From: Ignavibacteria bacterium
GTDB lineage: Bacteria; Bacteroidota; Ignavibacteria; UBA10030; UBA6906
DNA length: 8,257 nucleotides
Direction of reading: 5' to 3'
Assembly (NCBI GenBank): GCA_029859455.1
Contig: JAOUDE010000106.1
Location: 1-8,257 of the forward strand
Under the pieces are notes generated by a model that saw only the letters and a program-made list of their open reading frames with translations, was not told where the DNA came from and ran no database searches. Positions 1 to 6,043 of the stretch are shown in pieces. Position 1 is the stretch's first letter. Every line of letters starts with the position of its first letter. A program made the position numbers and the translations under genes.

Positions 1-820
1 CAATGCCGAATAAGGCGAGCCCGCGCAGGATGAACGGATAGAGTGAGGTATGGAGTTCGGCTGAACCGATGTTGCCACAGCAAGTGACCGCTCCTTCCGG
101 GACCACCTGCCGGAGAGCAGACTCCAGTATTGCGCCGCCGACATTGTCGACTACCCCGGCCCACCGGCTGCTCAGCAGCGGTTTCTTCGATGTTTCAACC
201 GCCTCGTCTCTCCCGATGATCGATTTTGCGCCAATGGATCGAAGGAAGGGATGGTGCTCTGACTTGCCGGTGACGGCCGCTACCGTGAACCCCAGCTTCG
301 ACAGGATCGCGACCGAGAGGCATCCCACGCCGCCGGTCGAGCCGGTCACGAGAACGGGCCGGTCATCCGGCCTGAGCCCGTGATGGAGGAGCTTTGATAC
401 GGCAAGGCCTGCAGTGAATCCCGCGGTTCCAAGAATCATCGATTCACGGAGGGTCAACGGCTCCGGACGTTTCACCGCCCACGCTGCGGGGACGGAAATA
501 TACTCGGACCACCCGCCCCAGGCGTGGGACCCGAGTTCATGGCCGGTGACGATCACTTCATCACCCGGTTGAAACAAATCGCTGGAGGAACGCTCCACGA
601 CGCCGGCCGCGTCCACTCCCGGAATGTGAGGATACACGCGTGTGACACCCCTGTTCCCGGTAGCCGAAAGCCCGTCCTTGTAATTGAGGGAGCTGTAATG
701 AACACGAATGAGAAGGTCCGAGGAGGGAAGAATGTCGAGCTCCTTTTCCGTGATCTTCCTGCTGTAGGAAGGTCCCGGGTCTTCCGTTATCCAGAGAGCC
801 GTGAAACGCGGGGCCTTCAT
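1..820 (-). CDS. acuI: YhdH/AcuI-family NADPH-dependent acryloyl-CoA reductase / quinone oxidoreductase (3' end outside window)
   Basis: This gene is partial: 273 codons are visible and no stop is reached, against about 325-330 residues for the family, so roughly the last 50 are missing. It is a zinc-independent MDR-superfamily oxidoreductase. Known relatives (E. coli YhdH/AcuI) reduce acryloyl-CoA to propionyl-CoA with NADPH in the cytoplasm. Seen in the translation: the SSLNYKD motif (residues 43-49) followed by HIPGVDAAGVV in the GroES-like domain, GTAGFTA at 131-137, the Rossmann loop VTGSTGGVG at 158-166, and GNIGSAELHTSLYPFILRG near 249-267. The last matches the family's strongly conserved PFILR segment. 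The ATG (818-820) overlaps the stop of the upstream decarboxylase as ATGA, with AGGG a few bases before it, suggesting translational coupling. Family assignment is secure. The physiological substrate is inferred and could be another enoyl-CoA or a quinone. Confidence 0.93.
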   Translation of the reverse strand, partial: MKAPRFTALWITEDPGPSYSRKITEKELDILPSSDLLIRVHYSSLNYKDGLSATGNRGVTRVYPHIPGVDAAGVVERSSSDLFQPGDEVIVTGHELGSHAWGGWSEYISVPAAWAVKRPEPLTLRESMILGTAGFTAGLAVSKLLHHGLRPDDRPVLVTGSTGGVGCLSVAILSKLGFTVAAVTGKSEHHPFLRSIGAKSIIGRDEAVETSKKPLLSSRWAGVVDNVGGAILESALRQVVPEGAVTCCGNIGSAELHTSLYPFILRGLALFGI

Positions 821-2250
821 GAGGTACCCTGCCGGTCCTTCTCTGGTCCGCTCTCCGCGCGGACCTCGCCGGCGATCCGGATCATCGCCTCGAGGCTTCT
901 GTCGACATCGTCCGGTGTTGTCGACCAACCTGAAACACTGATCCGCATCGCTGTTTTTCCCTGCCAGAGAGTACCGCCACACCAGCAGGTCCCGTCCTCC
1001 TGAATTCGCCGGATCACCTCCTTCGTCACCTCCTCGGAACCGAAAGAGACAAGCACCTGGTTCAGGACAACATCATTCAGAATAGTGAAGCCGGCATCGG
1101 CAAGTCCCTTTGCGAATCTGGCCGCATTGTCGCATGAGCGCTCGATCATTGTCCGGAGCCCGTCCGTACCGAGGGTCTTGAGTGCCGCCCAGATTTCGAC
1201 CCCGCGCGCTCTTCTCGAGAGCTCCGGTGTGTACTGTGACGGTTCCCGCAGGTCGGTCATCGGGAGATAGGCGGCGGTGAGGCTCATCGATCGGCGGAGG
1301 GTATCGCCGTCACGGACAAACGAAATGCCGCTGTCATACGGAACATTGAGCCATTTATGGGCATCTGTCGCCCAGGAATCTGCGTCCGCAAAGCCTGCTG
1401 AGAGACGGGCGAGGCGTTCCGAGGCAGCCGCCCAGAGTCCGAACGCACCGTCGACATGAACCCACGCACCCCGTTCGTGAGCCCACGGAATAATCCTGCC
1501 TGCCGGATCAAATGCTCCGGTATTCAGGTTCCCCGCCTGGAGGCAGACGATGGCAGGACCATCAATCGAAGGGAGGGCGTCGGCACGCATCCGTCCTTTG
1601 TCGTCCACAGGAACCTGTACCGTCCGGTTTCTTCCCATTCCGAGAATGCCAAGTGCCTTCAGGACCGTCGGATGCACCTCTTCACCGACAACAACCGTAA
1701 CCTCCGGCGCGCCGAATAACCCGTCCTGTTCGACATCCCAGCCTGCGCTGCGCAGTGTGGCGTGGCGCGCTGCTGCGAGACAGCACATGTTGGCCACTGC
1801 AGCACCGGTGACGAAGGCTCCACCCGTGGTTTCCGGAAAACCAAAGATACCGTTCAGCCATCGGAGGCTGACTTCCTCGAGTTTTGATGTGGCCGGAGTG
1901 GCAAGGGCGAGTCCGGTATTCTGATCCCAGGCAGTTGCCAGCCAGTTTGCCGCAACGGTCACCGGAAGAGAGCCGCCGATGACAAAGCCGAAGAACCGGG
2001 GTCCCGCCATTCCCATGGTCGCCGGGGAACCGACGGAATCCAGCATGGCGATCACCTCCATCGGATCGGTGCTCGATGAAGGGAGCGGTTCGTCGAACCG
2101 GGTAAGTCCCTCAATCCCTTCCTTCAGGGGACCGACACGACGTTTGTCAATCGCTTCCCGGTAGGAAATACCGCGCTGTGCGGCGTCCTCGTACAACCCC
2201 CGGGTCTCCCCCGGGTCTCGTTGCCGGGAGAGGATATCCTTTGCTTTCAT
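817..2250 (-). CDS. Group II PLP-dependent amino-acid decarboxylase
   Basis: A 477-aa cytoplasmic fold-type I PLP enzyme of the group II decarboxylase family (relatives include aromatic-L-amino-acid, glutamate and 2,4-diaminobutyrate decarboxylases). Seen: PRFFGFVIGGSLP at 84-96 and AWDQN at 107-111; EEVHPT with His193, which should stack on the PLP ring; HVDGAFG with Asp267, which should pair with the pyridine nitrogen; and TDAHKW with Lys299 as the Schiff-base lysine. An arginine in MRISVSGW (near 436) fits the C-terminal domain. The substrate cannot be read from sequence, and databases often label such proteins loosely as aspartate aminotransferase family. I chose the ATG at 2250 because GAAGGG lies 9 nt upstream and it leaves a 17-nt gap after icd. 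An in-frame ATG at 2307 would extend the protein by 19 arginine-rich residues inside icd and is unlikely. The stop overlaps the acuI start. Confidence 0.92.
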   Translation of the reverse strand: MKAKDILSRQRDPGETRGLYEDAAQRGISYREAIDKRRVGPLKEGIEGLTRFDEPLPSSSTDPMEVIAMLDSVGSPATMGMAGPRFFGFVIGGSLPVTVAANWLATAWDQNTGLALATPATSKLEEVSLRWLNGIFGFPETTGGAFVTGAAVANMCCLAAARHATLRSAGWDVEQDGLFGAPEVTVVVGEEVHPTVLKALGILGMGRNRTVQVPVDDKGRMRADALPSIDGPAIVCLQAGNLNTGAFDPAGRIIPWAHERGAWVHVDGAFGLWAAASERLARLSAGFADADSWATDAHKWLNVPYDSGISFVRDGDTLRRSMSLTAAYLPMTDLREPSQYTPELSRRARGVEIWAALKTLGTDGLRTMIERSCDNAARFAKGLADAGFTILNDVVLNQVLVSFGSEEVTKEVIRRIQEDGTCWCGGTLWQGKTAMRISVSGWSTTPDDVDRSLEAMIRIAGEVRAESGPEKDRQGTS

Positions 2251-2267
2251 CGGAATACGCCCTTCGG

Positions 2268-3524
2268 TCACATGTTTCGTATCACGGCGTCGGCGAACTC
2301 TGAGCACTTCACCTCCGTGGCCCCATCCATCAGTCTGGCAAAGTCGTATGTGACGGTCTTCGATCCGATGGTCTTCTCAAGCCCTCTGAGTATCGCGTCC
2401 GCCGCCTCCTTCCAGCCGAGATAGCGAAGCATCATCTCACCGCTGAGAATCACCGAACCGGGGTTTACCTTGTCGAGTCCGGCATACTTGGGCGCCGTTC
2501 CGTGGGTTGCTTCGAAAACGGCAACCCCGGTTTCGAAATTGATGTTCGCACCGGGAGCAATCCCGATGCCGCCGACCTGCGCGGCAAGGGCATCGGAAAT
2601 ATAATCACCATTGAGGTTCAGAGTCGCGATCACATCGAACTCGGCCGGACGGGTGAGAATCTGCTGCAGAAAGGCGTCGGCGATGGCGTCCTTGATAAGA
2701 ATCTTTCCCTCCGGTGGCTTACCTCCGCATTCCTCCCACGAGACCATCTTATCGGCGAATTCCTTCTTCGCAAGCGCGTAGCCCCAGTCGCGAAATCCAC
2801 CTTCGGTGAATTTCATGATATTTCCTTTGTGAACAAGGGTGACCGATTTCCTGTTGTTGTCGATTGCATACCTGATCGCAGCGCGCACGAGACGTTCGGT
2901 TCCCTCTACCGACACAGGTTTGACTCCGATGCTGGAAGTCTCAGGAAAACGGATCTTGTCAACGGACATCTCCTGCCGGAGCCAGGCTATGACCCTGGCC
3001 GCCTCCGGAGTACCCGCTTTCCATTCGATCCCCGCGTAGATATCCTCAGTGTTCTCCCGGAAGATCACCATGTCAATCAGCTCAGGCTTCCGGACAGGCG
3101 AGGGAACTCCCTGGAAGTAACGGACCGGCCGGAGGCACACATACAGGTCCAGCACCTGGCGGAGAGTGACGTTGATGGAACGAAAGCCGCCACCGACAGG
3201 GGTGGTCAGCGGTCCTTTGATCGCGACCACATGATTCCGGATCGCACTCAGCGTGTCATCCGGGAGCCACACCTGTTCTCCGTAGAAATCATTCGCCTTT
3301 TCTCCGGCATAGACCTCAAACCATGTGATCGCCCGTTTCCCACCATAGACTCCTGCAACTGCTGCATCGAGGACCCTTCTGGACGCCCGCCAGATATCAG
3401 CCCCGGTGCCATCGCCCTCAATGAAGGGGATGATCGGTTGGTCAGGCACCTGGAGGGAGCCGTTGCGGACTGAGATCGATTTCCCGGAACCGGGAGGAGA
3501 AAGCTTCTTGTATGATGTCATCAT
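2268..3524 (-). CDS. icd: NADP-dependent isocitrate dehydrogenase
   Basis: Catalyses oxidative decarboxylation of isocitrate to 2-oxoglutarate with NADP+ in the TCA cycle; cytoplasmic, normally a homodimer. The 418-aa product is nearly the length of E. coli Icd (416) and aligns throughout. Seen: PIIPFIEGDGTG at 30-41; substrate loop GGGFRSINVTLRQ with Ser116 (equivalent of the E. coli phosphorylation site Ser113) and Arg122; Arg132 and Arg156; catalytic Tyr163 (EDIYAG) and Lys233 (VHKGN); metal-binding Asp307 and Asp311 (NGDYISDALAAQ). Lys346/Tyr347 and Tyr393/Arg397 match the residues that select NADP over NAD. It has an E. coli-like domain just before residue 275, shorter by a few residues. 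Two adjacent ATG codons (3524 and 3521) could start it. AAGGAG sits 2 nt before the first and 5 nt before the second, so the second (417 aa) may be preferred. Either overlaps the stop of the HIT gene. Confidence 0.97.
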   Translation of the reverse strand: MMTSYKKLSPPGSGKSISVRNGSLQVPDQPIIPFIEGDGTGADIWRASRRVLDAAVAGVYGGKRAITWFEVYAGEKANDFYGEQVWLPDDTLSAIRNHVVAIKGPLTTPVGGGFRSINVTLRQVLDLYVCLRPVRYFQGVPSPVRKPELIDMVIFRENTEDIYAGIEWKAGTPEAARVIAWLRQEMSVDKIRFPETSSIGVKPVSVEGTERLVRAAIRYAIDNNRKSVTLVHKGNIMKFTEGGFRDWGYALAKKEFADKMVSWEECGGKPPEGKILIKDAIADAFLQQILTRPAEFDVIATLNLNGDYISDALAAQVGGIGIAPGANINFETGVAVFEATHGTAPKYAGLDKVNPGSVILSGEMMLRYLGWKEAADAILRGLEKTIGSKTVTYDFARLMDGATEVKCSEFADAVIRNM

Positions 3525-3955
3525 TGCTCCTTGGAAGATACATTATCCCGGATCGCCTGTCGGATTCGTTCGCCGACAGCAGCCATTTCACCAGGCCCGT
3601 ACTCTTTTGTGCCATGCACGAACCTGATATTGTCCTGAGGATAACGTGGTGTTACGTGAAGGTGAAAATGAAAGACGGATTGTCCCGCAATCGCACCGTT
3701 ATTGGAGAAGAGATTGAACCCCTGCAGATCGAGAGAATGAACGAGGCCGGCCGCTACAGTTTGTGTCGCCAGCATGAGCTCGCCGAGGACCTCTTCCGGG
3801 AGTTCCGTGAGATCACGGGAATGCCGTTTTGGGATGATCAGGACGTGTCCCGGGTGAATCGGGTTGACGTCAAGAAAAGCAAGTACCCGGTTTCCGGAGT
3901 AGACAATCTCAGCCGGAACCCTGCCGGCGGCAATGCTGCAGAAAATACAATCCAT
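3521..3955 (-). CDS. HIT-family (histidine triad) nucleotide hydrolase
   Basis: A 144-aa small cytoplasmic protein of the HinT/Ap4A-hydrolase type, which hydrolyses nucleoside phosphoramidates, adenylylated compounds or dinucleoside polyphosphates. Seen: an N-terminal DCIFC zinc motif (Cys3, Cys6), FLDVNPIHPGHVLIIPKRH at 27-45 ending in His45, and the histidine triad HFHLHV at 96-101 with His98 as the expected nucleophile. Length and motif order are normal for the family. The start is chosen because MDCIFC is the usual N-terminus. The ribosome-binding site is weak: only a CACCTG-like stretch precedes the ATG, with no clear GGAGG. It is the first gene of the minus-strand operon, and its TGA overlaps the icd start. 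The natural substrate is not determined by the sequence; HinT-like is most likely. Confidence 0.93.
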   Translation of the reverse strand: MDCIFCSIAAGRVPAEIVYSGNRVLAFLDVNPIHPGHVLIIPKRHSRDLTELPEEVLGELMLATQTVAAGLVHSLDLQGFNLFSNNGAIAGQSVFHFHLHVTPRYPQDNIRFVHGTKEYGPGEMAAVGERIRQAIRDNVSSKEQ

Positions 3956-4003
3956 GTCAGGTGGAAGCGTCGGTGGTGGAATGCAGGATGGAAAATCAAA
4001 TGC

Positions 4004-4032
4004 ATTTTACATAAAACCGGTTCGAAAGTCAA
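4004..4032 (-). promoter_or_regulatory. Sigma70-like promoter of the HIT-icd-decarboxylase-acuI operon
   Basis: On the minus strand, TTGACT (4032-4027, five of six to TTGACA) and TAAAAT (4009-4004, five of six to TATAAT) are separated by exactly 17 bp. Transcription would start near 3997, giving a leader of about 40 nt before the HIT gene. The spacer contains the palindrome AACCGGTT and the site GGTTCGAAA. The housekeeping consensus of this organism is unknown, so the call rests on generic sigma70 rules. Confidence 0.7.
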
Positions 4033-4135
4033 CGCGGCTGATCATGCCGCTCTGCTCAATTCTGTTCAACGGTCTGTTTCAGCCGGCCTGCTGCGATCTT
4101 GCATCTCAAAACGTCTTTCTCTATATTTTCGAACC
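4019..4135. repeat. Inverted 9-bp repeat GGTTCGAAA / TTTCGAACC in the divergent promoter region
   Basis: GGTTCGAAA lies at 4019-4027 and its exact reverse complement TTTCGAACC at 4127-4135. The first copy falls in the spacer and first base of the -35 box of the minus-strand promoter. The second begins at the last base of the plus-strand -10 box and covers the expected start site. The core TTCGAA is itself palindromic. This would suit a shared operator, but a 9-bp match in about 200 bp is not rare enough to exclude chance. Confidence 0.35.
4099..4127 (+). promoter_or_regulatory. Candidate promoter of the TPR lipoprotein gene
   Basis: A good -10 box TATATT (4122-4127) is preceded at 17 bp by TTGCAT (4099-4104), a weak -35 that keeps only the TTG. 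Transcription would start near 4134, leaving a leader of about 30 nt with AAGGAG at 4151-4156. The placement in a divergent gene gap supports it. The -35 is poor, so activation or a different sigma factor is possible. Confidence 0.45.
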
Positions 4136-4164
4136 CACCTTACCAACCATAAGGAGTTTCAACC

Positions 4165-5322
4165 ATGAAGAGGTCCTTTCCCGCGGGTATTCTTTCCCTC
4201 GTGGCGATATACATGACTGTCACCGCATTTCAGTGCGGCTCAGCAGAAATGACGACAGCAAAACTGGCAATCAAGAATGGCCAGTATGACAAGGCGGAAG
4301 AGAGTCTTGTCCGGGCCGTCGAGAAGAACCCGCAGGAAGAAGAAGCCTGGTTCCTCCTCGGCCAGGTCCGACTCGAGCAGAAGAACTATCTTGGAATGAA
4401 CGAGGCCTATACACGTGCCCTTGGCATTTCGACCGCCCACGAACGGGAGATCAGGAATAACAGATCCGTGGTATGGAACGAGCTGTACAACGGCGCAACA
4501 GAAGATTACGACAAGGCTCAGGATCAGCCGGAATATTACCAGTCTGCGGCTGAGAAGCTCACAACGGCAATGGCGATCAATCCGGACAGTGTCCAGACCT
4601 ATTTCGCCCTCGGGCTTGTTCATTACAGTGAGGGTGAAAACGACAAGGCGGCGGGATACCTCGGGAGCGCGCTGGAGAGAAGGCCTGACTACGTCGAAGC
4701 GATGAACATTCTGAGCAGTATTCACCTTGATGCCGCCGTCGACCTTGAAGTGGCGGGAGATGACGAGGCCGCGAAGAAGGAATATGGTGTTGCAGCGGAC
4801 CTTCTCGAGAAGGCATTCGAACTGAACCCTGAGGAGTCGGGAAATATCAACAACCTGATCATCGCTCTGGAGCGTTCAGGCCAGCCGGGAAGGGCGAAGA
4901 CGCTCACGAGTGAAGCTGTGAAGGAGAATCCGGAAAACCCGACCTTCCGCTATGCCTACGGAGTCTATCTTCTGAACGATGGCAGTTTCGAGGAAAGCGT
5001 GAAGCATTTCTCGAAAGCATGTGAGCTCGACCCGCAGAATGCCAACTACGCCTACAATTGCGGAGCCGCGTATTTGAACTGGGGCGTCTCGATGAAACAG
5101 GAAGCGGATGCGAAACTTGAAGCGAACAAGGGAAAGAACGCGAAGCCGGATCTTTCCTACCAGGAGAAATTCCGCGTGGCCCTTCCGTATCTCGAAAAGA
5201 GTACGGAACTGAAGCCGGATGATGCAGAGTTCTGGAGCTCCCTCGCCAAGGCGTATACATATCTCGGGATGGTCAAGGAATCCAAAGCGGCATATGACCA
5301 GTTTGACCGGTTGACTCAGTAG
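4165..5322 (+). CDS. Secreted TPR-repeat lipoprotein
   Basis: A 385-aa protein made mainly of tetratricopeptide repeats, a helical scaffold for protein-protein contacts. The N-terminus is a signal peptide (Lys2, Arg3, hydrophobic 8-22) ending at AFQC with Cys24. This looks like a lipoprotein site, although Gln at -1 is atypical. TPR-like units cover roughly 31-56, 59-86, 143-176, 204-222, 225-257, 259-290 and 353-383. An inserted charged helix lies at 306-333 (KQEADAKLEANKGK) within the seventh region. Helix signatures include AWFLLG, TYFALGLVHYSEG and YAYGVYLLNDG. The start is well supported: AAGGAG lies 8 nt before the ATG. It is likely periplasmic, anchored to the inner or outer membrane. 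Proteins with similar FQC-SAEMT-AKL starts occur in Ignavibacteria/Bacteroidota (recalled, not searched). No function is known from sequence. It is transcribed divergently from the HIT operon and followed by a terminator. Confidence 0.88.
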   Translation: MKRSFPAGILSLVAIYMTVTAFQCGSAEMTTAKLAIKNGQYDKAEESLVRAVEKNPQEEEAWFLLGQVRLEQKNYLGMNEAYTRALGISTAHEREIRNNRSVVWNELYNGATEDYDKAQDQPEYYQSAAEKLTTAMAINPDSVQTYFALGLVHYSEGENDKAAGYLGSALERRPDYVEAMNILSSIHLDAAVDLEVAGDDEAAKKEYGVAADLLEKAFELNPEESGNINNLIIALERSGQPGRAKTLTSEAVKENPENPTFRYAYGVYLLNDGSFEESVKHFSKACELDPQNANYAYNCGAAYLNWGVSMKQEADAKLEANKGKNAKPDLSYQEKFRVALPYLEKSTELKPDDAEFWSSLAKAYTYLGMVKESKAAYDQFDRLTQ

Positions 5323-5339
5323 ACCCGGCACAACTTTAC

Positions 5340-5382
5340 GGCCCCGCCGCAAACAGGTGATCCTGTGCGGACGGGGCCTTTT
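5340..5382 (+). terminator. Rho-independent terminator after the TPR lipoprotein gene
   Basis: GGCCCCGCCGCA (5340-5351) pairs with TGCGG-A-CGGGGCC (5366-5378) with one bulged A. An inner CAGG-TGAT-CCTG stem caps the loop, and TTTT (5379-5382) follows. The stem is long and GC-rich while the T-tract is short. It sits 17 nt after the stop and 17 nt before the DUF3467 start codon, so it separates the two genes or attenuates transcription between them. Confidence 0.85.
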
Positions 5383-5399
5383 CATAATGGAGGACGAAG

Positions 5400-5726
5400 A
5401 TGACTGAAAACAAACCACCAGGACAACAGTTGAATGTCGAACTCGGTGAGAAAGAGGCAGAGGGGATTTACTCCAACCTGGCGATTATTACACACTCACC
5501 TGCCGAGTTCGTTATTGATTTCACGCGGGTTCTTCCCGGAGTTCCAAAGGCGAAAGTCCACGCGAGGGTGATCATGACCGCCCAGCACGCCAAGCTCCTT
5601 TTGAGGGCGATGGAAGACAATGTGAAGAAGTTCGAAGCAAAATTCGGTGAGATTCAGATCCACGGCGACCCATCCTCCGGAGGGTTTGGACTGCAACAGT
5701 TCGTGAAAGACGAGAAGGTCCACTGA
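5400..5726 (+). CDS. DUF3467 family protein
   Basis: A 108-aa soluble protein, very probably cytoplasmic, with no signal peptide or membrane segment. The conserved blocks of DUF3467 are visible: QLNVELGEKEAEGIYSNLA (10-28) followed by IITHSPAEFVIDF (29-41), PGVPKAKVHARVIMTAQHAK (46-65), and an amphipathic helix LLLRAMEDNVKKFEAKFG (66-83). A Gly/Ser-rich tail (90-99) ends the protein. The family is common in Bacteroidota and neighbours and has no established biochemical role. GGAGG at 5389-5393 with a 6-nt spacing supports the ATG. No separate promoter is evident between the terminator and the start, so expression may depend on readthrough from the TPR gene. Confidence 0.92.
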   Translation: MTENKPPGQQLNVELGEKEAEGIYSNLAIITHSPAEFVIDFTRVLPGVPKAKVHARVIMTAQHAKLLLRAMEDNVKKFEAKFGEIQIHGDPSSGGFGLQQFVKDEKVH

Positions 5727-5738
5727 CGGGGAACCGTG

Positions 5739-5766
5739 TGGCCCCCGGCCCGTCCGGTCGGGGCCA
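5739..5766 (+). terminator. Terminator-like hairpin after DUF3467
   Basis: TGGCCCC (5739-5745) pairs perfectly with GGGGCCA (5760-5766), and the 14-nt loop can add a CGG/CCG step. It begins 12 nt after the DUF3467 stop, which suits a terminator. No T-tract follows, so it may instead be an RNA 3'-end stabiliser or a rho-assisted site. Confidence 0.45.
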
Positions 5767-5781
5767 TCTGGTGAAGGAAAT

Positions 5782-5877
5782 ATGACCAATATGCTGTCCG
5801 TTCGAAAAGAAAATACGACCTCATCCGGCGACACTCCCGTTTGCATCATAGCGTTCCCTCCTAACTTTCCTCGTTAG
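5782..5877 (+). CDS. Possible 31-aa small ORF
   Basis: An ATG with GAAGGAA 3-9 nt upstream opens a 32-codon frame ending at TAG. The product begins MTNMLSVRKENTT and ends PPNFPR. It has no membrane segment, recognisable domain or coiled coil. It lies alone in the gap between DUF3467 and the lipoprotein gene. The only evidence is the ribosome-binding-like stretch, so this could easily be chance. Confidence 0.12.
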   Translation: MTNMLSVRKENTTSSGDTPVCIIAFPPNFPR

Positions 5878-5923
5878 CCGACCCGGCGTAACCCTTTTTC
5901 GCTTTTACTGTTATGATGATGAG

Positions 5924-5965
5924 TCTCTCGCAGAGATATCGAGAGATGCGGGAGAACTGGTTCTC
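5924..5965. repeat. Two adjacent inverted repeats upstream of the lipoprotein operon
   Basis: TCTCTCG (5924-5930) and CGAGAGA (5940-5946) are perfect inverted copies around a 9-nt loop. Six bases later GAGAAC (5952-5957) and GTTCTC (5960-5965) form a 6-2-6 palindrome. They could form stems in a transcript leader or act as a protein-binding site. Both are low-complexity GA/CT-rich, which raises the chance of coincidence. Confidence 0.4.
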
Positions 5966-6043
5966 TGGCACGACCCTTGCGCGGTTTCTGATGGATCAGA
6001 ACAGGCCATTGACCTTCTCTGGCCCTGACCCCGGGGGGGAATC

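Larger units (their letters stand above)
5727..6043. other. Intergenic region, about 317 bp, between DUF3467 and the lipoprotein gene
   Basis: It holds the GC-rich hairpin at 5739-5766, a doubtful small ORF, a T-rich tract at 5895-5906, and an isolated TATGAT (5912-5917) that could be a -10 but lacks a -35 at 16-18 bp. It also holds a cluster of inverted repeats at 5924-5965 and a G7 run before the lipoprotein start. An open frame of 73 codons from 5913 has no ribosome-binding site and overlaps the lipoprotein gene out of frame. I treat it as non-coding. The promoter of the lipoprotein pair should lie here but is not clear. Confidence 0.6.

Noticed and set aside
524..1003. Plus-strand open frame of 159 codons across the acuI/decarboxylase junction
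   Set aside because: It is antisense to both genes, whose family motifs are intact.
2251..2307. Upstream ATG giving the decarboxylase 19 extra residues
   Set aside because: It would lie inside icd, adds an RVRRRRD-rich stretch unlike the family, and has a worse ribosome-binding context than the ATG at 2250.
2502..3473. Long plus-strand open frame of 323 codons opposite icd
   Set aside because: It is fully antisense to a gene with complete Icd homology, its product is arginine/aspartate-rich without a domain, and such shadow frames are expected opposite GC-rich genes.
3512..4168. Plus-strand open frame of 218 codons covering the HIT gene and divergent promoter region
   Set aside because: It runs antisense to the HIT gene with its intact HFHLHV triad and crosses both promoters; no domain is seen.
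6015..6023. Direct repeat of TTCTCTGGC (also at 5961-5969)
   Set aside because: Nine bases in a CT-rich region with no regular spacing or further copies; most likely coincidence.
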